In this document: piece after piece, positions 47,901 through 51,639 of the stretch
Numbering within the stretch: the stretch's first letter is position 1
Layout of the letters: the number at the start of each line of letters is the position of its first letter
Assembly (NCBI GenBank): GCA_009767595.1
Contig: VSDK01001933.1
Coordinates: 89,879 to 153,878, forward strand
Direction: 5' to 3'
Source: Symbiodinium kawagutii
Lineage: Eukaryota > Sar > Dinophyceae > Suessiales > Symbiodiniaceae
DNA length: 64,000 nucleotides
Translations under genes and position numbers: made by a program
Notes under the pieces: model-generated
What the model was told of the DNA's origin: nothing
Database searches by the model: none
Seen by the model: only the letters and a program-made list of their open reading frames with translations

Positions 47901-49184
47901 GCGATTACTGAGGACACAGCTGCTGGATGGAAGGCCATGTACTATCGCACCGCCCACATGCACAACAGCTACTACCACAGGGCGGAGAAGACGATGGAAG
48001 AGAAGGACCATCGTATCCGGCAGCTGGAGACGGAATGGGATGAACTTGCTTTGCGCAAGGCTCGTACAGAAGATGATCTTGAAGATGCACAGGACTTTGC
48101 GCGAAGGATGGAGCAGGATCGTGCATTGAAGGAACAGACGGCCGAGGCAAAGCACGAGGAATATGTGGACGCCGTGCAGAAGTACCAGGACATGGTGGAT
48201 CGCAATCGTGCCTACGAAGTGGAACTGGTGTCTTTGCGTCGAGATGTTCGACAGTTGGAACAGGAGCGGGACAAAGCAGTCAAGGATGTACGGGACTGCA
48301 ATGGAAGAATCCGCTATCTGAACGACCGTGTCAACAACAAGGACAAGGAGATCAAATCGATCAGGGACAAGATGGTCATGCAGGACAAGTTGATCGCCAA
48401 CTACGAACGAAGCGGACAGATGACACCATCCGGATCTACGGATGATCGCGACAAACAGGATTTGAAGGACACCATTTCGAGCTTGCAGTTCCACATCCAA
48501 GAATTGAACGACGACAAGGATCGAGCGGAACGTGAACGAGACCATGCCCAGAAGGACCTGGACACCGCGAATGAGAAGATCGATGAGCTCGGAATGCGGC
48601 CGAATGAAGTGCAGTATAAGCTGCACATTACAGAGAGTCCTCCGTTGCCACCAGAGCTGTACTGTAGCAAGGCTGGCAACTGTTATCACCGACGGCAATG
48701 CGGTCATGTGAATGTGCAGTCAGGCATACGACTGCGCAGATGTAAGGACTGCTGTGAGTAGATACCACAGCCATACAAGTGGCGGCACAGGAGCGTGACC
48801 GGAGTGAAGTGTACAGATGTCACTCATGGTACCTCACATAGCCACCAGACCATACATGCCGAATGAAGGTGTGCACCGCAGGGCCCTTGAGTTGCTCAAA
48901 ACCCGAGTCTATTAATGATGCATGCTATGCGTATTGACAATGACATGCTCAATAATTTTGGATACTCATATGATATCATATGTATTTCATAATATAAGAC
49001 AATACGTTTACGCATGTTTTTGCATGTGTATGTGCTTTTTTTGTGGATGGGTACACATCTTGAGGAATCCTCTCCTCATGGCTTCAGTGCTGACCTGCAG
49101 GCCTACCGCCGCAACCAACAGACGTCCAAGGGCGCGGCAGAGTCCGACGATAGCGAAGGCTCCGCCGATGCTGCCCGGAAATGA
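25666..49184 (+). CDS. Protein phosphatase 1 inhibitor-2 (IPP-2/PPP1R2/Glc8-like), 13-exon model
   Basis: IPP-2 proteins are intrinsically disordered regulators that bind and inhibit the catalytic subunit of protein phosphatase 1. Three family landmarks appear in order on separate exons: WDE followed by [12 protein letters not shown], then KIDEPPTPW, then KRAAHYDEF (the HYNE-like block that in animals docks at the PP1 active site). Exons used: 25666-25753, 27147-27230, 28480-28508, 30232-30269, 30970-31096, 32240-32328, 32961-33016, 33358-33412, 34920-35048, 36291-36375, 36518-36576, 37564-37627 and 49101-49184. All phases agree and the sum is 329 codons including TGA. Ten donors are GT, one GC and one GA, as known in dinoflagellates. 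The last intron (11.5 kb) contains a complete copia retrotransposon. Exons at 30232, 30970 and 36518 are firm; the first two and those at 33358, 34920 and 37564 are tentative. Confidence 0.7.
26170..26315. repeat. (TA)n tract with TTTGAA spacers
   Basis: Three blocks of (AT)10-12 separated by the same spacer ATTTGAATAT at about 37-bp spacing, so the tract is itself a small higher-order tandem repeat. Confidence 0.85.
27147..27230 (+). CDS. IPP-2 gene, possible second exon
   Basis: Acceptor CGCTTCCAG|GG, GC-rich block, donor G|GATAGC (GA type). Reads [20 protein letters not shown] then RMAAMRG, a basic helical segment. Phase-compatible with both neighbours. Another frame with a GT donor ([19 protein letters not shown]) is possible. 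Confidence 0.4.
28015..28097 (+). mobile_element. MITE family 2, degenerate copy
   Basis: Right end GTCCCCCTATTCTGAGAAAC matches the right ends at 54388 and 56586; left end GGTTCTTAAGCCGTAGGGAC is a diverged inverted copy. About 83 bp, inside an IPP-2 intron. Confidence 0.5.
28480..28508 (+). CDS. IPP-2 gene, SWDE exon
   Basis: Reads (x)ARNSVSWDE after acceptor CATACTTCAG|AT. WDE is the conserved IPP-2 tripeptide that precedes the N-[IL] position. Donor GAG|GCGCAC (GC). The exon may instead start at 28454 (acceptor CTGCGAG|G), adding PLDGQHTSD; the phase with the second exon decides between them. Confidence 0.6.
28810..28930. repeat. (GATGGTGAT)n repeat
   Basis: Triplet array of GAT and GGT with GCT variants in an IPP-2 intron. 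Confidence 0.9.
29430..29510. repeat. CATG/CATA tetranucleotide tract
   Basis: ACATACATGCATGCATGCAT-like alternating words; locally self-complementary. Confidence 0.7.
29641..29985 (+). mobile_element. Foldback or MITE-like element, 345 bp
   Basis: Left end ATATGATCCCTTCCTACTAT pairs imperfectly with the right end GGGGGAAGGGATTATAT (inverse of ATATAATCCCTTCCCCC) over about 30 bp. Inside, 29874-29905 is a perfect 15-bp inverted repeat (AATTTAATATTAGGG) with a 2-nt loop, and CCTTGGGG / CCCCAAG words recur in both orientations. No coding capacity. Confidence 0.6.
30232..30269 (+). CDS. IPP-2 gene, exon [12 protein letters not shown]
   Basis: Acceptor TTGAGCGAG|G, donor AG|GTGCTC. Twelve codons plus [14 protein letters not shown] then Arg completed on the next exon. 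Joined behind SWDE it gives the [16 protein letters not shown] block that precedes the K-I-x-E-P-x-T-P motif in the family. Confidence 0.8.
30970..31096 (+). CDS. IPP-2 gene, KIDEPPTPW exon
   Basis: Acceptor TTGCGCTTGCGCAG|G, donor GCG|GTGTCA. Reads [20 protein letters not shown] then a Glu/Ala-rich acidic stretch ending [10 protein letters not shown][DT]EPxTP[YW] is the family signature; the acidic, Ser-containing tail fits the phosphorylated linker of IPP-2 proteins. Confidence 0.85.
31673..31805. repeat. (ATG)n / (GGTGAT)n microsatellite
   Basis: Pure ATG triplets to about 31725, then GGTGATAAT and GGTGATGAT hexamers. Intronic. Confidence 0.95.
32240..32328 (+). CDS. IPP-2 gene, linker exon
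   Basis: Acceptor CAACCTGTGCGCAG|G, donor CA|GTGTAA. Reads [20 protein letters not shown] then SVAVRDRLN. Phase 0 entry and phase 2 exit fit both neighbours. Confidence 0.6.
32961..33016 (+). CDS. IPP-2 gene, helical linker exon
   Basis: Acceptor ATGACCGAG|G, donor G|GTCAGT. Reads [18 protein letters not shown], an amphipathic helix. Joined upstream it reads [17 protein letters not shown] longer overlapping frame from about 32890 is open too ([18 protein letters not shown]) and could be the real exon, or an upstream part of it. Confidence 0.5.
33358..33412 (+). CDS. IPP-2 gene, tentative exon
   Basis: Acceptor GCCCGAACAG|AA, donor GG|GTCCCC. Reads [17 protein letters not shown]. Two other frames are open; the choice rests on phase only. 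Confidence 0.3.
33613..33760. repeat. (TACA)n microsatellite
   Basis: About 30 uninterrupted CATA tetranucleotides followed by a short (TA)n. Intronic. Confidence 0.97.
34112..34250. repeat. (GTT)n microsatellite
   Basis: GTT run with GTGCTT, GTGGTT and TGGTTTTGG variants at the right edge. Confidence 0.95.
34920..35048 (+). CDS. Exon in the IPP-2 gene interval, globular-looking segment
   Basis: Excellent acceptor TTCTCATTCTGTTTCACAG|T and donor CG|GTCAAT. Forty-two codons: [20 protein letters not shown], then [17 protein letters not shown] and RTSHG. Composition is clearly coding, but such a Cys/Trp/Phe-rich segment is unlike the disordered centre of IPP-2. It may be a lineage-specific insert, an alternative exon, or part of another gene. 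Phase fits the IPP-2 chain. Confidence 0.5.
35502..35600 (+). mobile_element. MITE family 3, copy 4 (best preserved)
   Basis: Begins CTGGTTGGTGGTTTCAAACA and ends GATTGAAACCACCAACCGG; the termini pair over 17-18 bp. The middle has TTTTCCCTAGTAATTATTAA and TTGGTTGACCAACATTTTTC. About 99 bp. Confidence 0.75.
35800..36150. repeat. (GAT)n-rich triplet region
   Basis: ATG/GAT triplets, pure at about 35900-35955 and degenerate on both sides (GGTGATGATG, GATGATGTTG, GACAATGACTATG). Intronic. Confidence 0.9.
36291..36375 (+). CDS. IPP-2 gene exon
   Basis: Reads [20 protein letters not shown] then GSDIKLPG; donor GGA|GTGCTA. Acceptor GACATCAG|C at 36290 fits the phase of the 34920 exon; an upstream acceptor at 36262 would add LVDLTDDIS and needs a different predecessor. 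Ser/Gly/Lys-rich, consistent with a linker. Confidence 0.55.
36518..36576 (+). CDS. IPP-2 gene, HYDEF exon
   Basis: Acceptor CTCGCTCCCTGAG|G, donor CG|GTTGGG. Reads [19 protein letters not shown]. [FE]xxKRxxHYNEx is the second hallmark of the family. A GC donor after CAG at 36559 is an alternative that would join directly to the terminal exon. Confidence 0.8.
36600..37550. other. IPP-2 intron, no further exon seen
   Basis: AT-rich; CACTAAACATCACTAA and AATTAACC words recur. Nothing else supportable. Confidence 0.4.
37564..37627 (+). CDS. IPP-2 gene, tentative penultimate exon
   Basis: Acceptor GGTTCATCAAAG|C, donor TGG|GTGAAT. Reads [20 protein letters not shown] then W. The same frame stays open to TGA at 37676 ([16 protein letters not shown]), so this could instead be an alternative terminal exon. 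Confidence 0.45.
37840..38110. repeat. Pyrimidine-rich TCTTCTCTACTC tandem repeat
   Basis: Irregular 5-15-bp units built from CTCTT, CTACT and CTCTA. Almost pure pyrimidine on this strand apart from single A residues, so a 270-bp polypyrimidine/polypurine tract. Confidence 0.9.
38143..38629 (+). repeat. 238-bp tandem duplication
   Basis: Two nearly identical copies in tandem. The word AGCAGCCAGGGCCACCCTAA starts at 38181 and again at 38419, giving a 238-bp period. Differences are a few indels in the T runs and A runs. A third, truncated start (AATAGAAAGCAAAAGAAAAA) follows. Confidence 0.9.
38640..39214. other. IPP-2 intron upstream of the copia insertion
   Basis: A/T-rich with runs of C; no exon. 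A TTTGTCTTTGCAG acceptor-like sequence lies at 39188-39200, just upstream of the insertion, but no coding frame follows it. Confidence 0.4.
39215..39220 (+). repeat. Target-site duplication, left (CTATTA)
   Basis: Same hexamer as 48909-48914, directly abutting the two LTRs. The base before it (T) also equals the last LTR base, so 7 bp is possible. Confidence 0.85.
39221..39325 (+). repeat. 5' LTR (105 bp)
   Basis: Begins GTGAAGTGTACAGATGTCAC and ends TTGCTCAAAACCCGAGT; identical base for base to 48804-48908. The termini are not the usual TG...CA. No TATA box is evident; dinoflagellate promoters generally lack one. Confidence 0.95.
39327..39338 (+). other. Primer-binding site, initiator tRNA-Met-like
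   Basis: TGGTAGCGGAGC begins one base after the LTR. It is complementary to a tRNA 3' end GCTCCGCTACCA. Eukaryotic initiator tRNA-Met ends in ...GCTACCA and primes Ty1 and many copia elements (family knowledge); the exact host tRNA cannot be checked here. Confidence 0.75.
39339..39713 (+). other. Untranslated leader of the retrotransposon
   Basis: GC-rich, open in more than one frame. The frame that becomes Gag is open from 39468, but the residues before MATNPPP are Cys/Leu-rich and do not resemble Gag, so the ATG at 39714 is preferred. Confidence 0.5.
39714..43217 (+). CDS. Gag - aspartic protease - cytosine-methyltransferase-like polyprotein
   Basis: 1,167 residues from the ATG at 39714 ([20 protein letters not shown]). 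Residues 1-230: capsid-like Gag ([12 protein letters not shown]). About 230-330: very acidic Tyr/Glu/Asp linker. 334-347: zinc knuckle [14 protein letters not shown], followed by Lys/Gly-rich repeats suited to nucleic-acid binding. Residue 526: protease active site [13 protein letters not shown]. About 810-1060: Rossmann-like domain with [11 protein letters not shown] (motif I-like, residue 851), MDCAPWS (motif IV-like, Cys 910), [13 protein letters not shown] (motif VI-like, Glu 956) and a Cys/His region [16 protein letters not shown]. This resembles C5-cytosine methyltransferases, with Asp in place of the usual Pro before the Cys. The frame ends at TAG 43217 before the integrase, which lies two frame offsets away. 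Confidence 0.9.
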   Translation: MATNPPPTSGTLPLQEYRRDIPPGWTPGDPSYPLRSYFDKLRLWYRVCNLDDELVGPMMAGRLYGRASRVAVNLRVPRPDGTYDIGDSALIRLSADEVRDPNTGDIIQHAIPSGVQHLLNALKAAFGQQDQDLATASLERFFSLSRHGSKLSLNEYAVEFDTRYDEASDRAGLNLNNVGKFFLWFKHAGIPSKTVDDIKLQVNGDYTRFDDARALALRLSPNREANDQEIFYGDYRDDGGFDAAEYYDQDYDYENPWPDDGYDDRWYGYADEYEEGEWIWEEDLGEGEDEWQPSDQWQEPGTGTGDQTTNDDGGNYETDETYYKGKGKGSHDGCYNCGSKWHLARDCPMEKGKGKPSKGKSRGRYLWRPRFGKGMRKGKPSFGKGKYRPTFGQGKGRSHWFSTSASSHQQRRGLDLDEGIPDASTSSRTMTASSRTSAMHYTKDNKTEHHVIHTSSSEEDFLSRRTVQKAKKEDDPNADGQGETKVEQKDKKHLGAFNFAMFHSQDMKDGNYFAVKGEKRHGLLIDPGAASGLVGSDTLRQLLEHCVEPHGKSSEVNINYDRQTPVSGISGNTDSTLGQVTLPLMAGGQQITYTADVLGGEGSLCPALVGNPALREMNATILTNWFTNGDGILVVGSRQPEDDATHYKMFRILLTDSGHYMLPTDKVNHSAVQSQDKREVTAFCVRVAQQSASTWPDVQPRVHHCFLSRVSQTGGDRCDGDQPNGDKVGRIPPKEDPSPQPEADPPPEQPVSRKVTILEPDNAPLKSEVRPLEHDDPADKTILASTATAWTSEPYYKDHFPDDVDVNKLKKRYRAIPEEYYTTTGLHPVTPDNFHGWFKKAKGRGLRWHAWELCSGSGRLSLVLLMAGLVTGFPVDYRYGWNLCDPSHQQMLRMAYHEFRPGYVHAAMDCAPWSQAGNTKDPRDRYAERMRDRPGLEFAQYIFEEQGRHGRGYGLEQPWGSAMWQPLPENPIHLDDIPGNRKKQRVDQCMHGAMDENKTPIQKATGLGSNVKWTKTSMRCSGHRGQGHAHLQGQAPSGVARTAMAAVYPKTMCQRMKQDIMTFLIQKNLMKIPAWPRDMIYHTTGNYYECIRCQLGRACPRDIPHTMIPRQCRHGRWAAGTGPNAASQPASSDPVKEWKKKADSEPLDKIDMEDKLEPLLNPHKRRP
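43180..43410 (+). other. Bridge segment of the polyprotein in the third frame
   Basis: The frame starting at position 2 modulo 3 reads [20 protein letters not shown] then [20 protein letters not shown], clearly coding, and links the end of the Gag-PR-MT frame to the beginning of the integrase frame ([14 protein letters not shown] from about 43405). Thus one offset lies near 43180-43217 and another near 43390-43410. No canonical X XXY YYZ slippery heptamer was seen. Confidence 0.7.
43330..45528 (+). CDS. Integrase (copia pol, central part)
   Basis: 732-codon open frame, meaningful from about 43400. It integrates the cDNA into host chromosomes. Residues 159-197: HHCC zinc-binding domain (H-E-R-L-W-H, then C-A-V-C). 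Catalytic triad: Asp 224 (QMDLFNW), Asp 278 (LVMDQQVSL), Glu 320 ([11 protein letters not shown]). The D-E spacing is 42 residues, longer than the classic 35. An additional domain follows with [20 protein letters not shown], like the GPY/F-type or copia C-terminal region (GxARVxGxWxxG position), then a basic, Lys/Arg-rich tail. The frame stops with TGA at 45526-45528, overlapping the next ATG. Confidence 0.9.
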   Translation: MGSWHGRTAVGPQVVLFQVDYPRNSEIMPLEDLRTMSHSQINDSIDEDDWMVTIYGHEEEAVPAPSTPASRPRAIPAQPSLPPRQDDLLAEPETVDRPEQDGEPVEPAYEQAEEFETRPREEIQPMRPNYNLKMVLRKLPKLYEKEEYHKCKQLLLGLHERLWHSPIGDFVNLLRRAGLSTEILKLADEAVKSCAVCRKYVRLPNRPQMRTGGGNIFNAVVQMDLFNWENNWYMLLVDEATRFKMCGTIPGQEAEQLLAVVMQLWVYTFGPPQRLVMDQQVSLMGHDAGKEVERLSMERCPRGTTAGHGAEQHTGTGIVERHVQLMKLTMLKLRAELQRQGLGPQADELGRESAMAQNITLNYKGVTPSMAVFGVLPRGFYDIESEGIASVEGAKDTDVTVFERAMRIRQTALAQAQQAVIEDRVARASRTRPHQLDLSQLVAGTSEVEFYREVKGDQGWRGPALLLRIDADEGVAVIQYQGKPYLVALRHIRAFRGIYHVELANPTTEEHMEKIMRYVESVTEYKVYLYGWIKKAKTDQWVRLPKDNDEANRVLERAEIVSKAMTKKTFHGCMFGRALRTMKPPNNTTGILITWIQGGKKYAVQQHLADKHLKMKKITTHPREEICMLYFFYYDSLEPGEPRGDLRPKTSQATTSDGATTEEKQNMDVDPESRKRDGPETRTVHLAPEKKRQRLEYLQKDIEFLKSWYQQSSQNYLVQFDFNPDWHHGYMI
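45525..48761 (+). CDS. Reverse transcriptase / RNase H with long C-terminal extension
   Basis: 1,078 residues from the ATG at 45525, which overlaps the integrase stop as [17 protein letters not shown] (catalytic Asp 165), [14 protein letters not shown] (copia signature), THVDDLAIM (residues 289-292 HVDD where copia usually has YVDD). RNase [30 protein letters not shown]; end at [11 protein letters not shown] near residue 612. After it: a hydrophobic segment [15 protein letters not shown] (about 716-730), a KKRKV nuclear-localisation-like motif (772-776), a coiled coil of about 200 residues (812-1022), and a terminal [15 protein letters not shown]...CKDCC cluster. Most copia polyproteins stop soon after RNase H, so this extension is extra. 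Confidence 0.93.
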   Translation: MMTETVRNFMMKHLERERKEFQYLFHIGFSSSHSAVACLRTARIYKVDEDTSNIEEDNMDPKLWPQIEEADKNEIKQFVEEGAFRPIHRFQMTDEMIKIDAKWVRKWKRMPNKELKVKSRLCARGCLDQQKALLTTRSTTATRLSQRILVSQAARKKGKTMESWDIGGAFLKGMDFKAIQKALQKKGLSSPNRKVILFPPLNVWRHLQALSDVFKIPDHSLAEYGLLCIKPVYGLNDAPLAWQLTLHDFVETDLKATRSHMDENCFYWKTENKDKLDTFDNMNAMMTTHVDDLAIMATPQWMNEHYELFVQRFKKVSRQKLPFNHCGCEYRETGDGFSITQTEFSEKIKDAPIPQCADDSRLTPEETSDFRSILGALLWVTATRLDVISDVSVLQSKVTTAEVKDIKAANVVVEKVKKYAEVGLQYRRFKADQQRLVCIHDASSASKGRHYAQEGVLVLLADDGWRDHQMDYEEEFNDDTVKRHGGVMHVLHSHGSKAKRISYSTSHAETLSMVNGVESSTLITTRLTEIMHHLQQPTIAQLIDMQEAGNPGLPNDYYTDCKDLWELATGQSTLPQDKTQRLYVLGIKECRLSGRIRLFSLVPTQSMLADGLTKPMESPELLYLLSCGLVRIFGTAGHPVTSRVMPTIHDIEESDLMKNDMEILQNTKKEKVRASAATMLLSTMPTKIGKLTALAMMVQPVKATTGHEKEENGQMFFYLLITMTATLAIGMEKMMKVLLNYVYGKIMDFLYPNRRMVYEYVKEEPPEDHAQKKRKVKVEPLDEGHIDLGDVDAITEDTAAGWKAMYYRTAHMHNSYYHRAEKTMEEKDHRIRQLETEWDELALRKARTEDDLEDAQDFARRMEQDRALKEQTAEAKHEEYVDAVQKYQDMVDRNRAYEVELVSLRRDVRQLEQERDKAVKDVRDCNGRIRYLNDRVNNKDKEIKSIRDKMVMQDKLIANYERSGQMTPSGSTDDRDKQDLKDTISSLQFHIQELNDDKDRAERERDHAQKDLDTANEKIDELGMRPNEVQYKLHITESPPLPPELYCSKAGNCYHRRQCGHVNVQSGIRLRRCKDCCE
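48762..48803 (+). other. 3' untranslated segment before the 3' LTR; weak polypurine tract
   Basis: The only purine-rich word is GGAGCGTGACCGGA, directly at the LTR edge. It is broken by pyrimidines, so a typical PPT is not visible. Confidence 0.4.
48804..48908 (+). repeat. 3' LTR (105 bp)
   Basis: Identical to 39221-39325 at every base. Identity implies recent insertion or gene conversion. Confidence 0.95.
48909..48914 (+). repeat. Target-site duplication, right (CTATTA)
   Basis: Matches 39215-39220. Removing the element and one copy restores GTACTATCTCTATTAATGAT as the pre-insertion site. Confidence 0.85.
49101..49184 (+). CDS. IPP-2 gene, terminal exon
   Basis: Acceptor GTGCTGACCTGCAG|G. 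Reads [20 protein letters not shown] then SADAARK and TGA at 49182-49184. The acidic Ser/Asp/Glu tail is what IPP-2 proteins carry after the HYNE block. Phase 0 entry fits the exon at 37564, or the GC-donor form of the 36518 exon. Confidence 0.6.
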   Translation, partial: AYRRNQQTSKGAAESDDSEGSADAARK

Positions 49185-49628
49185 CTGGGGACAGCTCCAT
49201 TGAGAAAAAGGTGCGGCATCAAGCTGCGGTTGCCGCTGTGCATGGGAGTATGAAAGAAACAATGTGGGCACTGCAAATCGGGCAATGATGCATTATGTGT
49301 TTGTTTTTTTGTGAATCCTAGTACTTGATCCGTTGTTTCATGGAAGTTCTTTCGACTTCATATAGGTTGGTCATTGAGGGAGCTAGTGGTCAGGTGTTCT
49401 TTTAAGGGAGTTTTTGATTTGCTACTGCACTTAAGACATGTGAAAAAAACAATCTTGTTGGAATCATGCGAGATCCAAAATACCAAGCCCCGAATTGTGT
49501 CATAAACAGCTTGTGTGTGTTTCTTGCAGTGGTTCACCAATCTGGATCTTCCATGGCAGGCCAAATACTGTGTGGTCTCTGGGGTCGCTGGCAGTCCTTT
49601 GAATGGATCCCATAGGTTTTTGGCGCAG
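49185..49628. other. Presumed 3' UTR and intergenic spacer
   Basis: No AATAAA-like signal or exon is evident. A short spacer to the next possible gene is typical of dinoflagellate tandem gene order. Confidence 0.3.
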
Positions 49629-49650
49629 TTCCGAATGCCAGCCGTCAAAA

Positions 49651-49669
49651 ATGGATGAGAACGAGCACG
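49651..49669 (+). CDS. Possible first exon of the next gene (gene D)
   Basis: Acceptor TTTTTGGCGCAG at 49617-49628 (possible spliced-leader site), 22-base leader, then ATG GAT GAG AAC GAG CAC (MDENEH) and a GA-type donor. It joins in phase with the exon at 50803. Very short, so tentative. Confidence 0.25.
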
Positions 49670-49689
49670 GAAGATGACCAAATGGTCCA

Positions 49690-50800
49690 GATACTGCACA
49701 ACGGTGTAGATCAGTGGTCGCTATCCCTGGTACAGTGTAGCTTAACCAACATGATACCAAATCAACGAGCTGGTTACCCCTGCCGGTGGTGAGTTTTATC
49801 CCTACCGGGTATCCGGCCGCGGTCATGTTGATACTTTGGGCCAGCATATGGAGGGATGAACATCACCGGCAAGTACCCCATAGACTGCATAGAAGGTTCC
49901 TGCACATATGGGTATCCATATCAGGTTGCACAAAAGTTAAACATCCTGCATGGTCTATGGCTAAGAGTATATAAAGATCATCACTTAGTCATATGCCCGT
50001 ACCACTGGCAATAAGCCACATCTCATATGCCCATAACACTGGTAATAAACCATACTAAAACATTGCAGTATGACACTCCAGGTGTCAGATTGAGCACGGG
50101 GACATAAGAAGTCTCATCGGGGAAGGTTTCGTGCTGCCACGACCGGCCCATGGCTTAGAATGCTTCGCTGAAGGAATGGCTGCCACAATGATGGAATGGC
50201 TGTTGGCATATGATAGCTATACCAGCAAACCTGAAGGATTGTGTATAGCAACAATAGCTATCATATGTTCTTCAAGAACAAGTTGGCTGGTTACTATAGC
50301 TATCACACAATAACATATATCAACCAACAATGATAGGATCTTCAAGAACAAGGGTTGCCAACGATGCAATTGAAACAGATTGTTGGGAATTCAATAAGCC
50401 AGGATTTGCTGCAAGAACAAGAAGCTGCTGAATTTGAGAAAAGATCCCATGGAATGACAGTCAATCAGGCAGAACTGTATGACTCTGCTTTTCATACATG
50501 TTTGCGGTTCATCGTCTGCAACGTTGTACGGTATTCGTGAATCAGACAGCATGGAGAACACGCCTCACGCCTGTGCTCGATTTGCGAAACCACGTTGCCA
50601 TCATGAAGTTGCCATGAGAACAGATTGGCTGGTCAAATCCCAAAACTACATAAACCATAGTTTTTGTTGTACCATTGTACACTTAAATTGGCTGTTAAAA
50701 TCCCTAAACTCGATAAACCATAGTTTTTGTTCTACACTTAGATTGGCTGTTCAAATCCCTAAACTCCATAAACCAACATTTCGTCCATGGTTTTTGTTGC
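49690..50800. other. No firm gene; possible gene D intron
   Basis: The word AATTGGCTGTTAAAATCCC / GATTGGCTGTTCAAATCCC with CATAAACCATAGTTTTTGTT repeats three to four times at 50620-50780 (about 55-60-bp period). Otherwise unique AT-rich sequence. Confidence 0.4.
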
Positions 50801-50802
50801 AG

Positions 50803-50913
50803 CTGGTCACGGTCACGCTGCTGGGCCTGGCACGCCATGGGAAACTCCGATAGTCACGCAGCCTTTGCTGATGGCGTCAGGAGCGGCACAGCTCTGGGGG
50901 GCTGCTGCGCAAG
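50803..50913 (+). CDS. Candidate exon, gene D
   Basis: Good acceptor TGGTTTTTGTTGCAG|CT, donor G|GTCATC. Thirty-six codons: GHGHAAGPGTPWETPIVTQP then LLMASGAAQLWGAAAQ. Ala/Gly-rich, coding-like composition; family not recognised. Confidence 0.5.
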
Positions 50914-51276
50914 GTCATCATGAACATGACCAGTGGTTGACTAGCTGGTTCATGGTGAATAGTAGGGTCTAATAAGCAGCTAATAATGATTAGTGATTAT
51001 AAGGGTGTTATAGACATGTTATAACTGTAGTGATTATAACTGTAAGTGATTATACAACACCTTATAACAAATAGTAGGGTCTAATAATGATTAGTGAGTA
51101 TATATATATATATATATGTGTTATAAGGTGTTGTATAACTGTTAATAAGGGAACGATGCTACAAGGGAAAATGAATTGTTGTTATATAATCATGGTAAAC
51201 CCATCATATTATGTTTAATAACTATACACATGAGGATTGCACTTAATCATCTATAAAGGATACAATGGTTACTGTA

Positions 51277-51387
51277 TATGGCGGGTCAATATTAATCAAC
51301 CAACCAATGGGGGATAATCACCAACAATAGGGAAAACGATGCTTAATGATGGGGGAACCGGGGGTACTGGTTTTGACCGATAGCCAT
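51277..51387 (+). mobile_element. MITE family 1, copy 3
   Basis: Begins TATGGCGGGTCAATATTAAT and ends GGTTTTGACCGATAGCCAT. Shares GGGGGATAATCACCAACAAT and GGGGGAACCGGGGGTACTGG with the other copies. Confidence 0.8.
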
Positions 51388-51479
51388 GTGGGTAGCATGC
51401 TCGCCATTACAACATATTACGACATATGATTACTTTATAGTGCTACTATTGTATCGCAAGCAAAGAAAATAGAGAGATG

Positions 51480-51620
51480 CATGCATATCTATATATGTAT
51501 GTATATATATATATATATGTACTATATTTATATTTTACATTTATTTATTTATTAAGATATTTGAAGGTATATTTACACATGTATATGTATATATATATAT
51601 ATATATGTGTAAGTATACAC
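51480..51620. repeat. (TA)n / ATATGTATA low-complexity tracts
   Basis: Two TA-rich runs around 51497-51520 and 51585-51606 separated by TTTATTTATTT. Confidence 0.8.
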
Positions 51621-51639
51621 ACAGTTAGGTAGTCTTATA

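Larger units (their letters stand above)
39221..48908 (+). mobile_element. Full-length Ty1/copia LTR retrotransposon with methyltransferase-like domain
   Basis: A 9,688-bp element with identical 105-bp direct terminal repeats, a 6-bp target duplication, a primer-binding site just inside the left LTR, and the order Gag - aspartic protease - methyltransferase-like domain - integrase - reverse transcriptase/RNase H. Integrase before RT defines the copia (Pseudoviridae) arrangement. Unusual points are the extra Rossmann-like domain, about 1.4 kb of coding sequence after RNase H, very short LTRs lacking TG...CA ends, no clear polypurine tract, and three -1 frame offsets. It sits in the last intron of the IPP-2 gene in sense orientation. 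GC content and codon bias are clearly higher than in the surrounding intron. Confidence 0.95.

Noticed and set aside
47565-48707. 380-codon minus-strand open frame
   Set aside because: It lies antisense to the RT/RNase H frame in a GC-biased region; the plus strand has clear domain motifs and the minus reading has none.
48762-48803. Polypurine tract
   Set aside because: No uninterrupted purine run of typical length precedes the 3' LTR; recorded only as weak.
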